Below are positions 16,421 through 24,826 of a DNA stretch of 41,235 nucleotides, in pieces; positions within the stretch are counted from its first letter, which is position 1, and each line of letters opens with the position of its first letter. Made by a program: the position numbers and the translations under genes. This stretch comes from Planctomycetaceae bacterium (GTDB taxonomy: Bacteria > Planctomycetota > Planctomycetia > Pirellulales > Thermoguttaceae), in assembly GCA_021372005.1 (NCBI GenBank), contig JAJFVC010000045.1, forward strand, positions 1 through 41,235, written 5' to 3'. Under the pieces are notes generated by a model. That model did no database searches, was not told the DNA's origin, and saw nothing but the letters and a program-made list of their open reading frames with translations.

Positions 16421-16876
16421 TTATACGTTGGGTCGAAAGTCGGTCTCGTCCGACGGCACATCCGGCCGCACGCCGGCCAGGGGCAATCGGGGCAGCGGCT
16501 CGTCGCGCCGGCCCAATGGCGGCGCGGCGGGCTGCGGTTCATCGTAATACGGCGGCTGGTTCGCCTCGCGCAGCAGTTGCCAATCGGTGATGTCCAACCG
16601 ATCGCGGCGGTCGAACAACATCAGCACCAAAGCCAAGGCCAGCGCCGCTTCGCAGGCGGCCACCGCAACGATCAGCAGCGTAAGCGACTGTCCGCCGAAA
16701 TCGTTGTGAAACCGCCCCCACGCCACCAAGCTCAACGACACGCCTTGCAACATGATCTCCAATGCCAGAAACATTACGATCATGTTGCGGCGACTCAAAA
16801 ACCCGATCATGCCGATGCCGAAAAGCATCGCGCCGACGATCAGGTAGTTGTTCAGCAATGCAAGTTCGGAGGACAT
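16421..16876 (-). CDS. nuoK: NADH-quinone oxidoreductase subunit K with long C-terminal extension
   Basis: Small membrane subunit of complex I carrying the conserved membrane glutamates of the proton path. 151 aa; residues 1-100 are the family core with three helices (LALLNNYLIVGAMLFGIGMIGF, NMIVMFLALEIMLQGVSLSLVAW, LLIVAVAACEAALALALVLMLF). Glu in FLALEIML and in ACEAAL correspond to the two conserved carboxylates. Most NuoK proteins end near residue 100-105; here about 50 polar, Pro-rich residues follow (QPPYYDEPQPAAPPLGRRDE and onward), probably exposed to the cytoplasm. Upstream nuoJ is 48 bp away and nuoL follows directly. The tail has normal coding character for this genome. Confidence 0.95.
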   Translation of the reverse strand: MSSELALLNNYLIVGAMLFGIGMIGFLSRRNMIVMFLALEIMLQGVSLSLVAWGRFHNDFGGQSLTLLIVAVAACEAALALALVLMLFDRRDRLDITDWQLLREANQPPYYDEPQPAAPPLGRRDEPLPRLPLAGVRPDVPSDETDFRPNV

Positions 16877-16916
16877 GGTTTGATCTTCGTGGACCGCCGC
16901 CCGAGTGAAACCGCAA

Positions 16917-16946
16917 ACGTCTCGCTAGCCCCTCGTCTCCGGCCCC
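16917..16946. repeat. Degenerate G-rich heptamer array at the end of nuoJ
   Basis: On the minus strand: GGGGCCG, GAGACGA, GGGGCTA, GCGAGAC. It encodes the last residues KGPETRG of NuoJ and its TAG stop. The GGGGCTAG unit recurs in the array at 27184. It is more diverged than the GGGATTA arrays. Confidence 0.5.
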
Positions 16947-17641
16947 TTGTGATTTTCCATCCGTTTCACCACCGCCACCGCTCCGACCAACGCGACCAAC
17001 AGCAACACGCCGACCGCCTCAAACACAATAACGTGGCGATCGTACAACTCGCGGCCCAGCCGAGCCACATGGTCCGAGGCCAACACGCCGTCGCTCAACG
17101 CCGCTTGGGTCGGCGCCGCGATCGCCGAACCGGCCGAATACAGCACGCCGCCGACGGTCATCGACAAAACGCCGACCAGCACCATGCCGGTGACCGAGGA
17201 AACCAACGCCTCCCAACTCACCCGATCGTACAGCGCCTTGCCCTCCGGCTGTGCGAGCATCAGGACGAACAAGAACGTGACCAGGATCGCGCCGACGTAG
17301 ACGATCACCGTAGCGACGGCCAAAAACTGCGCCCCGGTGAACAAAAACAGCCCCGCCACGCCCAACATCGTCTGCCCGAACCAAATCGCGCAGTACAGCG
17401 GATTGCGGAACGTGACGGCCGAGACCGCCGCGACGATCGTGACGACCGTCAGCACCCAAAACACCGCGTTGGCCATCCATGGGCCGACCCCCGGCATTTG
17501 CGACGCCCCAAGCCCCAGCGCCGCCGCGGCCAACACCATGCCGACGCCGCGTCCGCGCGACGTGCCGCGCGGCAGCATCAGCCACAGGCCCAACGAGCCC
17601 AACAACACGGTCAAGGTCAATAGGTGATTGGGAGTCAACAT
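16925..17641 (-). CDS. nuoJ: NADH-quinone oxidoreductase subunit J
   Basis: Membrane subunit of complex I with the pi-bulge helix next to the quinone channel. 238 aa, five helices. Family stretches: NPLYCAIWFGQTMLGVAGLFLFTGAQFLAVATVIVYVGAILVTFLFVLML (positions about 17395-17250), where the YVGAI helix is diagnostic. The N-terminus has an additional helix before the NPLYCAIW segment. The final residues KGPETRG and the TAG stop are encoded by a heptamer array. The start ATG at 17641 follows the nuoI gene by 38 bp, a gap filled by a GGGATTA inverted array. Confidence 0.95.
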   Translation of the reverse strand: MLTPNHLLTLTVLLGSLGLWLMLPRGTSRGRGVGMVLAAAALGLGASQMPGVGPWMANAVFWVLTVVTIVAAVSAVTFRNPLYCAIWFGQTMLGVAGLFLFTGAQFLAVATVIVYVGAILVTFLFVLMLAQPEGKALYDRVSWEALVSSVTGMVLVGVLSMTVGGVLYSAGSAIAAPTQAALSDGVLASDHVARLGRELYDRHVIVFEAVGVLLLVALVGAVAVVKRMENHKGPETRG

Positions 17642-17648
17642 AAAACAC

Positions 17649-17703
17649 AGGGATTGGGGACTAGATTTTGAGTTCGAGCCTAATCTCTAATCTCTAATCC
17701 CTT
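17649..17703. repeat. Inverted GGGATTA arrays spanning the nuoI stop codon
   Basis: The minus-strand arm at 17703-17681 (GGGATTA, GAGATTA, GAGATTA) encodes NuoI residues KGLEIRD and its TAG. An opposing arm (17669-17649) pairs with it over about 17 positions: 14 Watson-Crick, one G-U and two mismatches. The hairpin lies between nuoI and nuoJ. Confidence 0.85.
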
Positions 17704-18189
17704 CATGAAATCATAGACGCTCAACAATTTCACCTTGTCAAACACCATTTCCTCGCGGCTCTTGCCCGACAAATCGTAGAGGCTGGTCAGCTCGATGGCG
17801 TCGACCGGGCAGGCCTCTTCGCACATGCCGCAGAAGATACATCGAAGTTCGTCGATCGTGAAGCTCTCGGGATATTTTTCGCGGTCGGGCCAAGGACTTT
17901 CGGCCGCCACAATGTCAATGCAGTGGGCCGGGCAGGCCGTCGCGCACAGGAAACACGCCACGCACTTCACTCGGCCTTGCTCGTCGCGGTTCAATCGGTG
18001 CACGCCGCGATAGATGTGCGGATCGGGGATCTCGTGCCGCTGCTCGGGCGATTGGACTGTCTTTTTTCGGCCGAACCAATGCCGCAGCGTCGTAGTCATG
18101 CCCTGCATGAACAGCAACAAATACGATTTGCCCAACGGACCCAACCGCGGACGCCGAACCCAAGTAATCGCCGCGTCGTCTCGTTTCAT
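17680..18189 (-). CDS. nuoI: NADH-quinone oxidoreductase subunit I (two [4Fe-4S] ferredoxin-like)
   Basis: Hydrophilic subunit that carries electrons through clusters N6a and N6b toward NuoB. From the ATG at 18189 (169 aa) the cluster motifs are CVACFLCATACPAHC and CIFCGMCEEACPVDAIE, both intact. An N-terminal amphipathic helix (YLLLFMQGMTTTLRHWFGRK) fits membrane docking. The start overlaps the nuoH stop as ATGA; a frame extending to 18633 lies within nuoH and is rejected. The last seven residues, KGLEIRD, and the stop come from a GGGATTA-type heptamer array, so the natural C-terminus appears to have been replaced or extended. Confidence 0.96.
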   Translation of the reverse strand: MKRDDAAITWVRRPRLGPLGKSYLLLFMQGMTTTLRHWFGRKKTVQSPEQRHEIPDPHIYRGVHRLNRDEQGRVKCVACFLCATACPAHCIDIVAAESPWPDREKYPESFTIDELRCIFCGMCEEACPVDAIELTSLYDLSGKSREEMVFDKVKLLSVYDFMKGLEIRD

Positions 18190-19406
18190 TTCATGACCTC
18201 GCGTCGCGGACGATTGTCGCCCCGGGTGGGATCGAACGCTACGGTCGCCGCCCAAACGATCAGCAGAACGCTCCACCCCATCACAGCCGCCGCCGAATTG
18301 GGCCCCAGCCTCATCGCCCGGGCCGCCCGGTCGCCAAACTCCAGCCACGCCGCCGCCGCCGCCAGGTTGATCGAGCCCCAAGGAATCATGATCTTCCAAC
18401 CCAACTGCATCAGTTGGTCGTAGCGAAACCGCGGCCAACTCCATCGGGCCAGCATGAAGAACAGGATCATGCCCATCACCTTCACGGCCAGCACCACGAC
18501 GCGCATCAGCGCAACGGGCCAGGAGACTGCGTCGGTCGACCCGGTCAGCCCCCAACAATGCCAGCCGCCGAGGAACAGGATGACGATCAAAAAGGCAGCC
18601 AGCACCATGTGCAGGAACTCGGCCACCATGCACATCATCAGTTTGACGCCGGAGTATTCAGTGTGATAACCGCCGACCAACTCCTGCTCGGCCTCGGGCA
18701 GATCGAACGGCAGCCGGGCGGCCTCGGCGAACGCCGCCACGCAAAACACCAAAAACCCGAGCGGCTGGCTCATCGCGTTCCACATTCCGCTCTGGGCCTG
18801 TTGGGCGATGATCGCGTCGAGCCGCAGCGAGCCGGTCGCCAGCACGACGCCCAACACGCCCAGCCCGAGCGGCAACTCATAGGAAATCAACTGCGCGCCG
18901 CTGCGCAACCCGCCCAAAAAACTGTATTTCGTGTTGCTGGCCCAGCCGCCCAGCACGACACCGTAGACCGCGATGCCGCTCAGGGCAAATACGTACAACA
19001 TGCCTACGTCCAGATCCGGAGCGATCGAAAGCGGAATCGGCCGCTCGATGCCCCAAGATTTCGGGAACGCGTCGGACGGAATCACGCTGCCGAACGGCAC
19101 CACCGCAAAGACCGACACCGCGGCGACAAACATCACCACTGGTGCAAGAAAGAACAACGCCCGATCCACATGGCTGGGCGTAATCTCCTCCTTCAACAGA
19201 AGTTTGACGCCGTCGGCCAACGGCTGGCCCAGGCCGAACAAGCGGATTTTCGTCAGCGGCACGCCCACCCGATTCGGCCCGATCCGATCTTGCACCCATG
19301 CGGCGATCCAACGCTCCAAAAGCACTAAATAGGCCGCCGCCGTCATCAGCCCCACCAGGACCACGACGATCTTCAACAGCGGTTCAAGCACGAGGGATAG
19401 CATCAT
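18186..19406 (-). CDS. nuoH: NADH-quinone oxidoreductase subunit H
   Basis: Membrane subunit forming the quinone chamber with NuoB and NuoD. 406 aa with eight or nine helices. Family stretches: LLERWIAAWVQDRIGPNRVG, GLGQPLADGVKLLLKEE, YGVVLGGWASNTKYSFLGGLRSGAQLISYE (about 18960-18870), AEAARLPFDLPEAEQELVGG, YHTEYSGVKLMMCMVAEF and LARWSWPRFRYDQLMQLGWK. Normal length except for about 30 extra residues in the last periplasmic loop and helix. It couples to nuoI by an ATGA overlap. The 180-bp gap upstream to nuoG is the largest inside the operon. Confidence 0.97.
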   Translation of the reverse strand: MMLSLVLEPLLKIVVVLVGLMTAAAYLVLLERWIAAWVQDRIGPNRVGVPLTKIRLFGLGQPLADGVKLLLKEEITPSHVDRALFFLAPVVMFVAAVSVFAVVPFGSVIPSDAFPKSWGIERPIPLSIAPDLDVGMLYVFALSGIAVYGVVLGGWASNTKYSFLGGLRSGAQLISYELPLGLGVLGVVLATGSLRLDAIIAQQAQSGMWNAMSQPLGFLVFCVAAFAEAARLPFDLPEAEQELVGGYHTEYSGVKLMMCMVAEFLHMVLAAFLIVILFLGGWHCWGLTGSTDAVSWPVALMRVVVLAVKVMGMILFFMLARWSWPRFRYDQLMQLGWKIMIPWGSINLAAAAAWLEFGDRAARAMRLGPNSAAAVMGWSVLLIVWAATVAFDPTRGDNRPRREVMK

Positions 19407-19586
19407 AAAAAATTTTCACAACGGTCCGCGGGAAGAGGAACAATGGGAAGAGGGAAAAAAGGAAAACAAACTATTTTTTTATCGTGGTTCAATCTCCGTT
19501 TCCCCACGCCACCGATATTTTCATGCTTTGTCTTCTTCCCGTTTTTCCTCCCTTTCCTTTTTTCCTTCTCACACCAAATCTCGGAC
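19407..19586. other. Purine/pyrimidine-skewed gap between nuoG and nuoH
   Basis: No gene. The plus strand is purine-rich at 19429-19466 (GGGAAGAGG, GGGAAGAGGG units, roughly every seven to nine bases) and pyrimidine-rich at 19528-19570. The two halves are imperfect inverted copies and could form a long A/G:U/C hairpin in the nuo transcript. It may be a decayed heptamer array pair. Confidence 0.5.
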
Positions 19587-21188
19587 CTACGAAACAACGT
19601 TCTTGGGCGAGACTTCGCCGCCGGCCAACCAGTTGCCTCGCAAATCAACGCCGCCGTCCGGCACGGCCCCCATGGCCGCGGCGAAATAAACCATCTCGCG
19701 CGAAAACTCCTCGCGGACGGCTTCGGCATTATACAATCCCGAACGACCGTTCAAACCCCAAAGCACGCTGCCTTCGGGCCGAACGCCCAACGGCGGACGG
19801 ATCGCCTGGCGAACCGATTGCAGCCGGTCGCATCGATTCACATACGACCCATCGCGTTCGGCGAACGCCGCGCCGGGCAGCGCCCAGCCGGCCATTTCTG
19901 AAAGCGGCGATGGAAACAGGTCTTGCACGACCAGCAACTTGAGCCGCTCGAAACGTCGGGCGGTCGCCGCGTCGATCCACGGCCGTTTGTATCCGCCCGA
20001 GACCCACACGCCGTCCACGGCGTCGGCGTCCAACCGCGCGAGCAACTCGTCGAACGACGCCACGCGGCCGGCGAAATGGGCCACGACCGCCTCGACGCCG
20101 CGCCGGTTCGGACATTTTTCGGCCGAGATCACAAAACCGCTCGGAAACCGTTCATCGCCGCCCTCCGCCGGCACGGGCCCCAGCGACAGCAGCGCGTCCG
20201 GATCGCGGTCGCGCAACAGCCGACACAACAGATACGCCTCCTCGACCGTCAGAAACGGCGACACCACGCCGGCCAATCGGCCCGCGTGACAAAGCTGTTC
20301 GCCCAACCGGTCCAGCGTTCCCGGACCTTTTGGCTGCGTCAGCCTCGCGGGATCGTGGACGTGCGGATAGTCGTAGCGGCCGTCGTTGCAGATCCACCAA
20401 CGATTCACCGCCGGGTTTTCTCGCGGTTTGACCCGATAGACGCGGTCCTGATTCTCCTCGATCCACGTCGAGCAACCCGTGGCGCAACCGGTGCAAACGC
20501 CGGCGTGGCGACGAAGGAACCATACCCGCTGTCTATACAAAAAATCCTTGTCGGCCAGCGCGCCGACCGGACACAGATCGACCACGTTGCCCGACAGTTT
20601 GTTGTTTAGCGGGAAGCCGGGCACCACGTCAATCTCTTCCTGCGTGCCGCGACCGGCGATCAGCAGCTCGCGCGTGCCGCTGATCTCGGCCGTCATCCGA
20701 ACGCATCGGCTGCACAGAATGCACCGATCGACGAACAATGTCACATCGCCCAAATCGCGGCGGCGGCTGCTGAACGGACGTGGATCGGCCCGACGCTCCT
20801 TCTGGCCGTACTGAAAATGATAGTCCTGCAGCACGCACTCGCCGGCCTTGTCGCAGATGGGGCAGTCGATCGGGTGTCGCAGCAGCAGTTGCTCCTCGAC
20901 CATCGCCCGGGCTCGGGCCACTTTCTCGCTTTGCGTGACCAGCACCATGTGGTCGACGGCCGTCGTAGCGCAGGCCGGCGCGAGCTTCGGCTGCATCGTG
21001 ATTTTGCCGGTCCGCGCGTCGCGGAACCCAACCTCGATCAAACACATTCGGCAACTGCCGACGACCGACAGCGCCGGATGCCAGCAATAGTGCGGAATCT
21101 CAACGCCGGCCAGTCGAGCGGCCTCGATCGCGTTAAGCCGCCGTCCGGCGGGCAGGTTGATTTCGCGGTTGTCGATCAGAATGGACAT
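19587..21188 (-). CDS. nuoG: NADH-quinone oxidoreductase subunit G (short form)
   Basis: Peripheral-arm subunit holding a [2Fe-2S] and several [4Fe-4S] clusters. From the ATG at 21188 (533 aa): a ferredoxin domain with HYCWHPALSVVGSCRMCLIE and, further on, ACATTA; the HxxxCxxC-type CPICDKAGECVLQDY; DRCILCSRCVR; then CTGCATGC in the molybdopterin-type domain. The C-terminal part (from about residue 290) is a reduced molybdopterin-oxidoreductase-like domain. The whole is far shorter than the roughly 900-residue E. coli form, resembling compact forms in other phyla. A longer frame from 21575 would overlap nuoF and is rejected. It starts 10 bp after the nuoF stop. Confidence 0.93.
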   Translation of the reverse strand: MSILIDNREINLPAGRRLNAIEAARLAGVEIPHYCWHPALSVVGSCRMCLIEVGFRDARTGKITMQPKLAPACATTAVDHMVLVTQSEKVARARAMVEEQLLLRHPIDCPICDKAGECVLQDYHFQYGQKERRADPRPFSSRRRDLGDVTLFVDRCILCSRCVRMTAEISGTRELLIAGRGTQEEIDVVPGFPLNNKLSGNVVDLCPVGALADKDFLYRQRVWFLRRHAGVCTGCATGCSTWIEENQDRVYRVKPRENPAVNRWWICNDGRYDYPHVHDPARLTQPKGPGTLDRLGEQLCHAGRLAGVVSPFLTVEEAYLLCRLLRDRDPDALLSLGPVPAEGGDERFPSGFVISAEKCPNRRGVEAVVAHFAGRVASFDELLARLDADAVDGVWVSGGYKRPWIDAATARRFERLKLLVVQDLFPSPLSEMAGWALPGAAFAERDGSYVNRCDRLQSVRQAIRPPLGVRPEGSVLWGLNGRSGLYNAEAVREEFSREMVYFAAAMGAVPDGGVDLRGNWLAGGEVSPKNVVS

Positions 21189-21194
21189 GAGAAA

Positions 21195-21218
21195 GTGGTC
21201 AGTGGTCCGTGGTCCGTG
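21195..21218. repeat. GGACCAC heptamer array at the end of nuoF
   Basis: On the minus strand: CGGACCA, CGGACCA, CTGACCA, C. The array encodes the last residues ARTTDH of NuoF, and its variant unit supplies the TGA stop. The unit is unrelated to GGGATTA, but the period and position are the same. Confidence 0.75.
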
Positions 21219-22491
21219 CTTCAAACTCCTCTCGGAACTTTCGCAACGCGGTTTTGATCGGCCAGGCGGCGCCGTCGGCCAGACCGCAAATCGTCGTGCC
21301 GGGCGTGATGCCGAGGTTGTCGCCAATCTCCTGCAACAAATCGAGATCGCTCGCTCGGCCGCGCCCCGCTCGGAGGCGTTCCAGGATTTCCAACGCCCAG
21401 CGGGTGCCCTCGCGGCATGGCGTGCATTGGCCGCAGCTTTCATGGGCGAAGAACCGGCAACTGTTGTACAGAAAATCGACCATCGAATAGGTCTCGTCGA
21501 ACACGGTGACGCAACCGGTCCCGAGTCCAAGACACCCGACGCGCCACGGAGCGACGAAATCCAACGGCGTGTCAAACTCCGACTCGGTAATCACGCCCGT
21601 GCTTAGGCCGCCCAACACCGCCGCTTTGGCCCGACGCCCGTCGCGCACGCCGCCGCCGAACCGGTCGATCAGCTCGCGGACCGTGATGCCCAGTGGCGCC
21701 TCATAGCAACCGGGCCGTCGCACGTGGCCGCTTAAGCCGAACAATTTAGGCCCGAAGCTGCCATGGTCGTGCGGCACGGCCGGATCGGGCGGCGGGCCCA
21801 TCGAACGAAACCACTCGACGCCCCGGTCGACGATGTGTTTGACGCAGCAGAGCGTCTCGACGTTGTTCACCACGGTCGGCCGACGAAACAGCCCCTCGAC
21901 GGCCGGGAACGGGGGCTTGATGCGCGGCCACGCCCGACGGCCTTCGAGACTTTCGATCAGCCCGGTTTCTTCGCCGCACACGTAAGCCGCCGCGCCGCGA
22001 TGCAGGTGGACGTCCACGGAAAACGGACTGCCCAAAATATTCCGGCCCAGATAGCCCGCCGCCCGGCTCTGGTCGATCGCCGCCTGCATCCGTCGCCAAC
22101 ACAACCCGTACTCGTAGCGGAGATAGACATACGCCGTACTGGCTCGTGTGGCGTAGCAACTGAGGATAATCCCTTCGAGCACCTGGTGCGGGTCGAGTTC
22201 CATCTGCACGCGATTGACGAACGTGCCCGGTTCGCTCTCGTCGGCGTTGGCGCAGAGATAGATGGGGCCGGCGAAATCCTTGGGCAGGAAGAGCCATTTT
22301 TGACCGGTCGGAAAACCTGCGCCGCCGCGGCCGCGCAGCCCACTGGCCTTGACCATCGCCGTCAGATCGGCCGGGCTCCGCTCTTTCAGCGCGCGGCGCA
22401 GCGTTCGATAACCTCCGCCGGCCTCATAAACGGCCAGCGTATGGCTGTCGGGTTTTTCCACATTGGCCAGCAAAACGCGCTCGTAAGACAT
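21199..22491 (-). CDS. nuoF: NADH-quinone oxidoreductase subunit F (NADH/FMN binding)
   Basis: Entry point of complex I: binds NADH, FMN and cluster N3. 430 aa, normal. Motifs: GLRGRGGAGFPTGQKW (FMN/NADH glycine-rich loop), CANADESEPGTF, AAAYVCGEETGLIESLEGRR, PPFPAVEGLFRRPTVVNNVE, and the N3 ligands in ESCGQCTPCREGTRW with a further Cys in TTICGLADGAAWP. The start at 22491 is 19 bp after nuoE. The C-terminal ARTTDH is repeat-derived. Confidence 0.97.
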   Translation of the reverse strand: MSYERVLLANVEKPDSHTLAVYEAGGGYRTLRRALKERSPADLTAMVKASGLRGRGGAGFPTGQKWLFLPKDFAGPIYLCANADESEPGTFVNRVQMELDPHQVLEGIILSCYATRASTAYVYLRYEYGLCWRRMQAAIDQSRAAGYLGRNILGSPFSVDVHLHRGAAAYVCGEETGLIESLEGRRAWPRIKPPFPAVEGLFRRPTVVNNVETLCCVKHIVDRGVEWFRSMGPPPDPAVPHDHGSFGPKLFGLSGHVRRPGCYEAPLGITVRELIDRFGGGVRDGRRAKAAVLGGLSTGVITESEFDTPLDFVAPWRVGCLGLGTGCVTVFDETYSMVDFLYNSCRFFAHESCGQCTPCREGTRWALEILERLRAGRGRASDLDLLQEIGDNLGITPGTTICGLADGAAWPIKTALRKFREEFEARTTDH

Positions 22492-22510
22492 CGCTAAGGA
22501 CCACCCGCTG

Positions 22511-22987
22511 CTATCGCCAGGTCTCCATCAATTGTTCCAGTTTTTCTCGGGTCATGTTGCCGTGCAAAGTGTCGTTGACCAACAGGGCCGCGGCCTGATC
22601 GCACGCACCGAGGCACTCGGCCGCCTCGAGCGTCACGCGGCCGTCCGCGGTGGTCTCGCCCGGCCGGACGCCTAATTTTTTACACAAAAACTCCAAAAGA
22701 TTTTCACCGCCGCATGCCGCGCACACCATCGAACGACACGCCCACACGCGCCAACGGCCTTGCGGGCGATCTTGCTTAAAAAATCCATAAAAACTCAGCG
22801 TGTCCTGCACCTGCGACGGCGCTAGGCCGAGCAGTTCGGCCAGCTCGACGACCGCCTCGATCGGCACGTAGCCCAACCGCTCGTGGACCCGATGCAATGC
22901 CGGCAACACGACCGCCTGCCGCGTCGGATAACGCGGAAACAGCGATTCGATTTCTTCGCGCAGCGCGGCGTCGAGTTGTTGGGACAT
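22511..22987 (-). CDS. nuoE: NADH-quinone oxidoreductase subunit E ([2Fe-2S])
   Basis: 24-kDa-type subunit carrying cluster N1a next to NuoF. From the ATG at 22987 (158 aa) it has an N-terminal helical part (FPRYPTRQAVVLPALHRVHE) and a thioredoxin-like domain with ligands C-x4-C in ACRSMVCAACG and C-x3-C in AECLGACDQA. The longer frame to 23578 is rejected because it overlaps nuoD. The spacing of 50 bp from nuoD includes a G-rich stretch (about 23022-23039) that may be a decayed heptamer array. Confidence 0.95.
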   Translation of the reverse strand: MSQQLDAALREEIESLFPRYPTRQAVVLPALHRVHERLGYVPIEAVVELAELLGLAPSQVQDTLSFYGFFKQDRPQGRWRVWACRSMVCAACGGENLLEFLCKKLGVRPGETTADGRVTLEAAECLGACDQAAALLVNDTLHGNMTREKLEQLMETWR

Positions 22988-23037
22988 TTTTCGTTCCACC
23001 GGAGTTTCAAATATTTTCCGTCCCTCGCCCCCCACTC

Positions 23038-24264
23038 TCACCGATCCAGCTCCGCGGCGATCACGTTCAGGCTGCCCAACACCGCCACCACGTCGCTCAA
23101 GGTGTGGCCGCGAATCAGATGCGGAAACAACGCGAAATGGACCAGCGACGGCGGCCGACATCGCGCCCGATAGGCCCGAGCCGTGCCGTCGCCGACCAGA
23201 TAAAACCCCAGTTCGCCATTCGGCGCTTCGGTCGCGTTGTACACTTCTTCGCACGGCGTGGCGAATCCGCGATTGGACATCACCAGCTCGAAATGCGTGA
23301 TCAGGCCCTCGATCGTCGACGACACCGCCTCTTTGGTCGGCAACACCATTCGGGCCTCGTCGCCCACGTTGACCGGACCGGCCGGCAAGTTTTCGATCGC
23401 TTGGTGAATAATTTTGACGCTCTCTCGCATCTCTTCCATACGCACGAGATATCGGGCCAGGCAGTCGCCCTCGTCGGCGCAGCACACCTGAAAGTCGAAA
23501 TCGCGATAGGCCAGATATGGCTCGTCCTTGCGCAAATCGCGTGAGACGCCGCTGGCCCGCGCCACTGGTCCGCTGCAACTCCGAAGGATCGCTTCGTCGC
23601 GTCCGAGCACGCCGACGCCGCGCGTGCGGTCAACGAAGATCCGATTGCGTCGCAGCAGACGGTCCATGTCGCGGAAAGTTTTTGGGATCTCCCGCAAAAA
23701 ATCGCGGATCATCGCGATCGCGTTCGGCGAGGCATCGTACATCAGCCCGCCGACCCGGGTGTAGCTGTTCGTCAACCGCGCGCCGCACAGGGCCTCGAAA
23801 ATGTCGTAGATCTGTTCGCGCGGGTTGAACGCATAGACGAAATGCGTGAACGCGCCGATGTCGAGCCCCATCGCCCCCAGACACAGCAAATGATCCGAGA
23901 TGCGCGAAAGCTCGCACACGATCACGCGGAGATATTGACACCTGGGCGGCGTTTCGAGCCCCAAAAGTCGCTCGACCGCCAAGTGCCACGCCACGTCGTT
24001 GGCCATCGGCGACACATAGTTCATCCGGTCGGCGATCGTCACATACTGGTTGAAGTCCAAATGCTCGCCGAGCTTTTCAAAGCCCGAGTGCAAGTAGCCG
24101 ATGTCCGGCATCGCATCGACCACCCGTTCGCCGTCCAATTTGAGCACCAGCCGCAACGTCGTGTGCGTGGCCGGATGCTGCGGACCAAAGTTCATCGTCC
24201 ACACATACGGCCGCGGCTCGTCGTGTGCTAGGTCGCCGGCAGTTGGAAGCGGCCAAAGAGGCAT
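23038..24264 (-). CDS. nuoD: NADH-quinone oxidoreductase subunit D
   Basis: 49-kDa-type subunit that forms the quinone-reduction site with NuoB; related to the large subunit of NiFe hydrogenase. 408 aa, normal. Motifs: MNFGPQHPATHTTLRLVLKLDGE (His and Asp side chains near the quinone, about 24200-24130), DIGYLHSGFEKLGEHLDFNQ, RMNYVSPM, GAMGLDIGAFTHF, and the C-terminal DVVAVLGSLNVIAAELDR. It starts at 24264, after a GGGATTA array that ends nuoC. No irregular residues seen. Confidence 0.97.
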   Translation of the reverse strand: MPLWPLPTAGDLAHDEPRPYVWTMNFGPQHPATHTTLRLVLKLDGERVVDAMPDIGYLHSGFEKLGEHLDFNQYVTIADRMNYVSPMANDVAWHLAVERLLGLETPPRCQYLRVIVCELSRISDHLLCLGAMGLDIGAFTHFVYAFNPREQIYDIFEALCGARLTNSYTRVGGLMYDASPNAIAMIRDFLREIPKTFRDMDRLLRRNRIFVDRTRGVGVLGRDEAILRSCSGPVARASGVSRDLRKDEPYLAYRDFDFQVCCADEGDCLARYLVRMEEMRESVKIIHQAIENLPAGPVNVGDEARMVLPTKEAVSSTIEGLITHFELVMSNRGFATPCEEVYNATEAPNGELGFYLVGDGTARAYRARCRPPSLVHFALFPHLIRGHTLSDVVAVLGSLNVIAAELDR

Positions 24265-24277
24265 CGGAGTGAAAACA

Positions 24278-24300
24278 GGGATTAGGGATTAGGGATTAGA
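24278..24300. repeat. Three GGGATTA units at the nuoC 3' end
   Basis: Exact GGGATTA x3 plus GA on the plus strand. Read on the coding strand it is TAATCCC-type sequence that encodes NuoC residues RLIPNP and the TAA stop. It is the cleanest array in the window. Confidence 0.9.
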
Positions 24301-24764
24301 CGCGAGACGACGGGAAAATGATGACGCTCGCCGCATCCTTGCAGAGGATAGTCTTTGCGCAAGGGATGGGCCTCAAACAGCTCAGGCAGCAAAATTCGCC
24401 GCAGATCGGGATGGCCGTCGAAACGGACGCCGAACATGTCCCACACCTCGCGCTCGAGCCAGTTGGCGCCCTCCCACAGCCCAACCACCGACGGCACGGT
24501 CGGCTCGGGATCGTTCACAAAGCAACGCACCGTCAACCGCTGGTTGGTCTCCGTGTTGGCCAACAAATACACCAACCCAAAGCGATCCTTCGCACCGCGA
24601 TAGTGCAAGTAGTCGACGCAAGTGACGTCGACCAACATATCAAACCCCAACCGCTCCTTGAGCGTCCGCAACGTCTCCCATAGCGACTCGGCCGGCGCGA
24701 CCATTCGCGTCTGACCGCGAAACGCGTCAATCGTTCTGTCGGGAAAAACGTCGGCTAGATTCAT
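24282..24764 (-). CDS. nuoC: NADH-quinone oxidoreductase subunit C
   Basis: 30-kDa-type peripheral subunit that stabilises NuoD/NuoB. From the ATG at 24764 (160 aa) it contains the signature GANWLEREVWDMFGVRFDGH followed by PDLRRILLPELFEAHPLRKD and YPLQG. An in-frame ATG at 24788 gives eight more residues and cannot be excluded; neither start has a good ribosome site. The last residues, RLIPNP, are encoded by the heptamer array. It is a stand-alone subunit, not fused to nuoD. Confidence 0.95.
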   Translation of the reverse strand: MNLADVFPDRTIDAFRGQTRMVAPAESLWETLRTLKERLGFDMLVDVTCVDYLHYRGAKDRFGLVYLLANTETNQRLTVRCFVNDPEPTVPSVVGLWEGANWLEREVWDMFGVRFDGHPDLRRILLPELFEAHPLRKDYPLQGCGERHHFPVVSRLIPNP

Positions 24765-24793
24765 CGTGTTTTTGTCTCTCCCCAACAACGCAA

Positions 24794-24826
24794 TCTAGTC
24801 CCTAATTTCTAATCCCTGATCCCTTT
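24794..24826. repeat. GGGATTA-type array at the end of nuoB
   Basis: On the minus strand: GGGATCA, GGGATTA, GAAATTA, GGGACTA, GA. The in-frame reading gives NuoB residues KGSGIRN and a TAG stop. Four units with substitutions, so it is older than the array at 24278. Confidence 0.85.
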
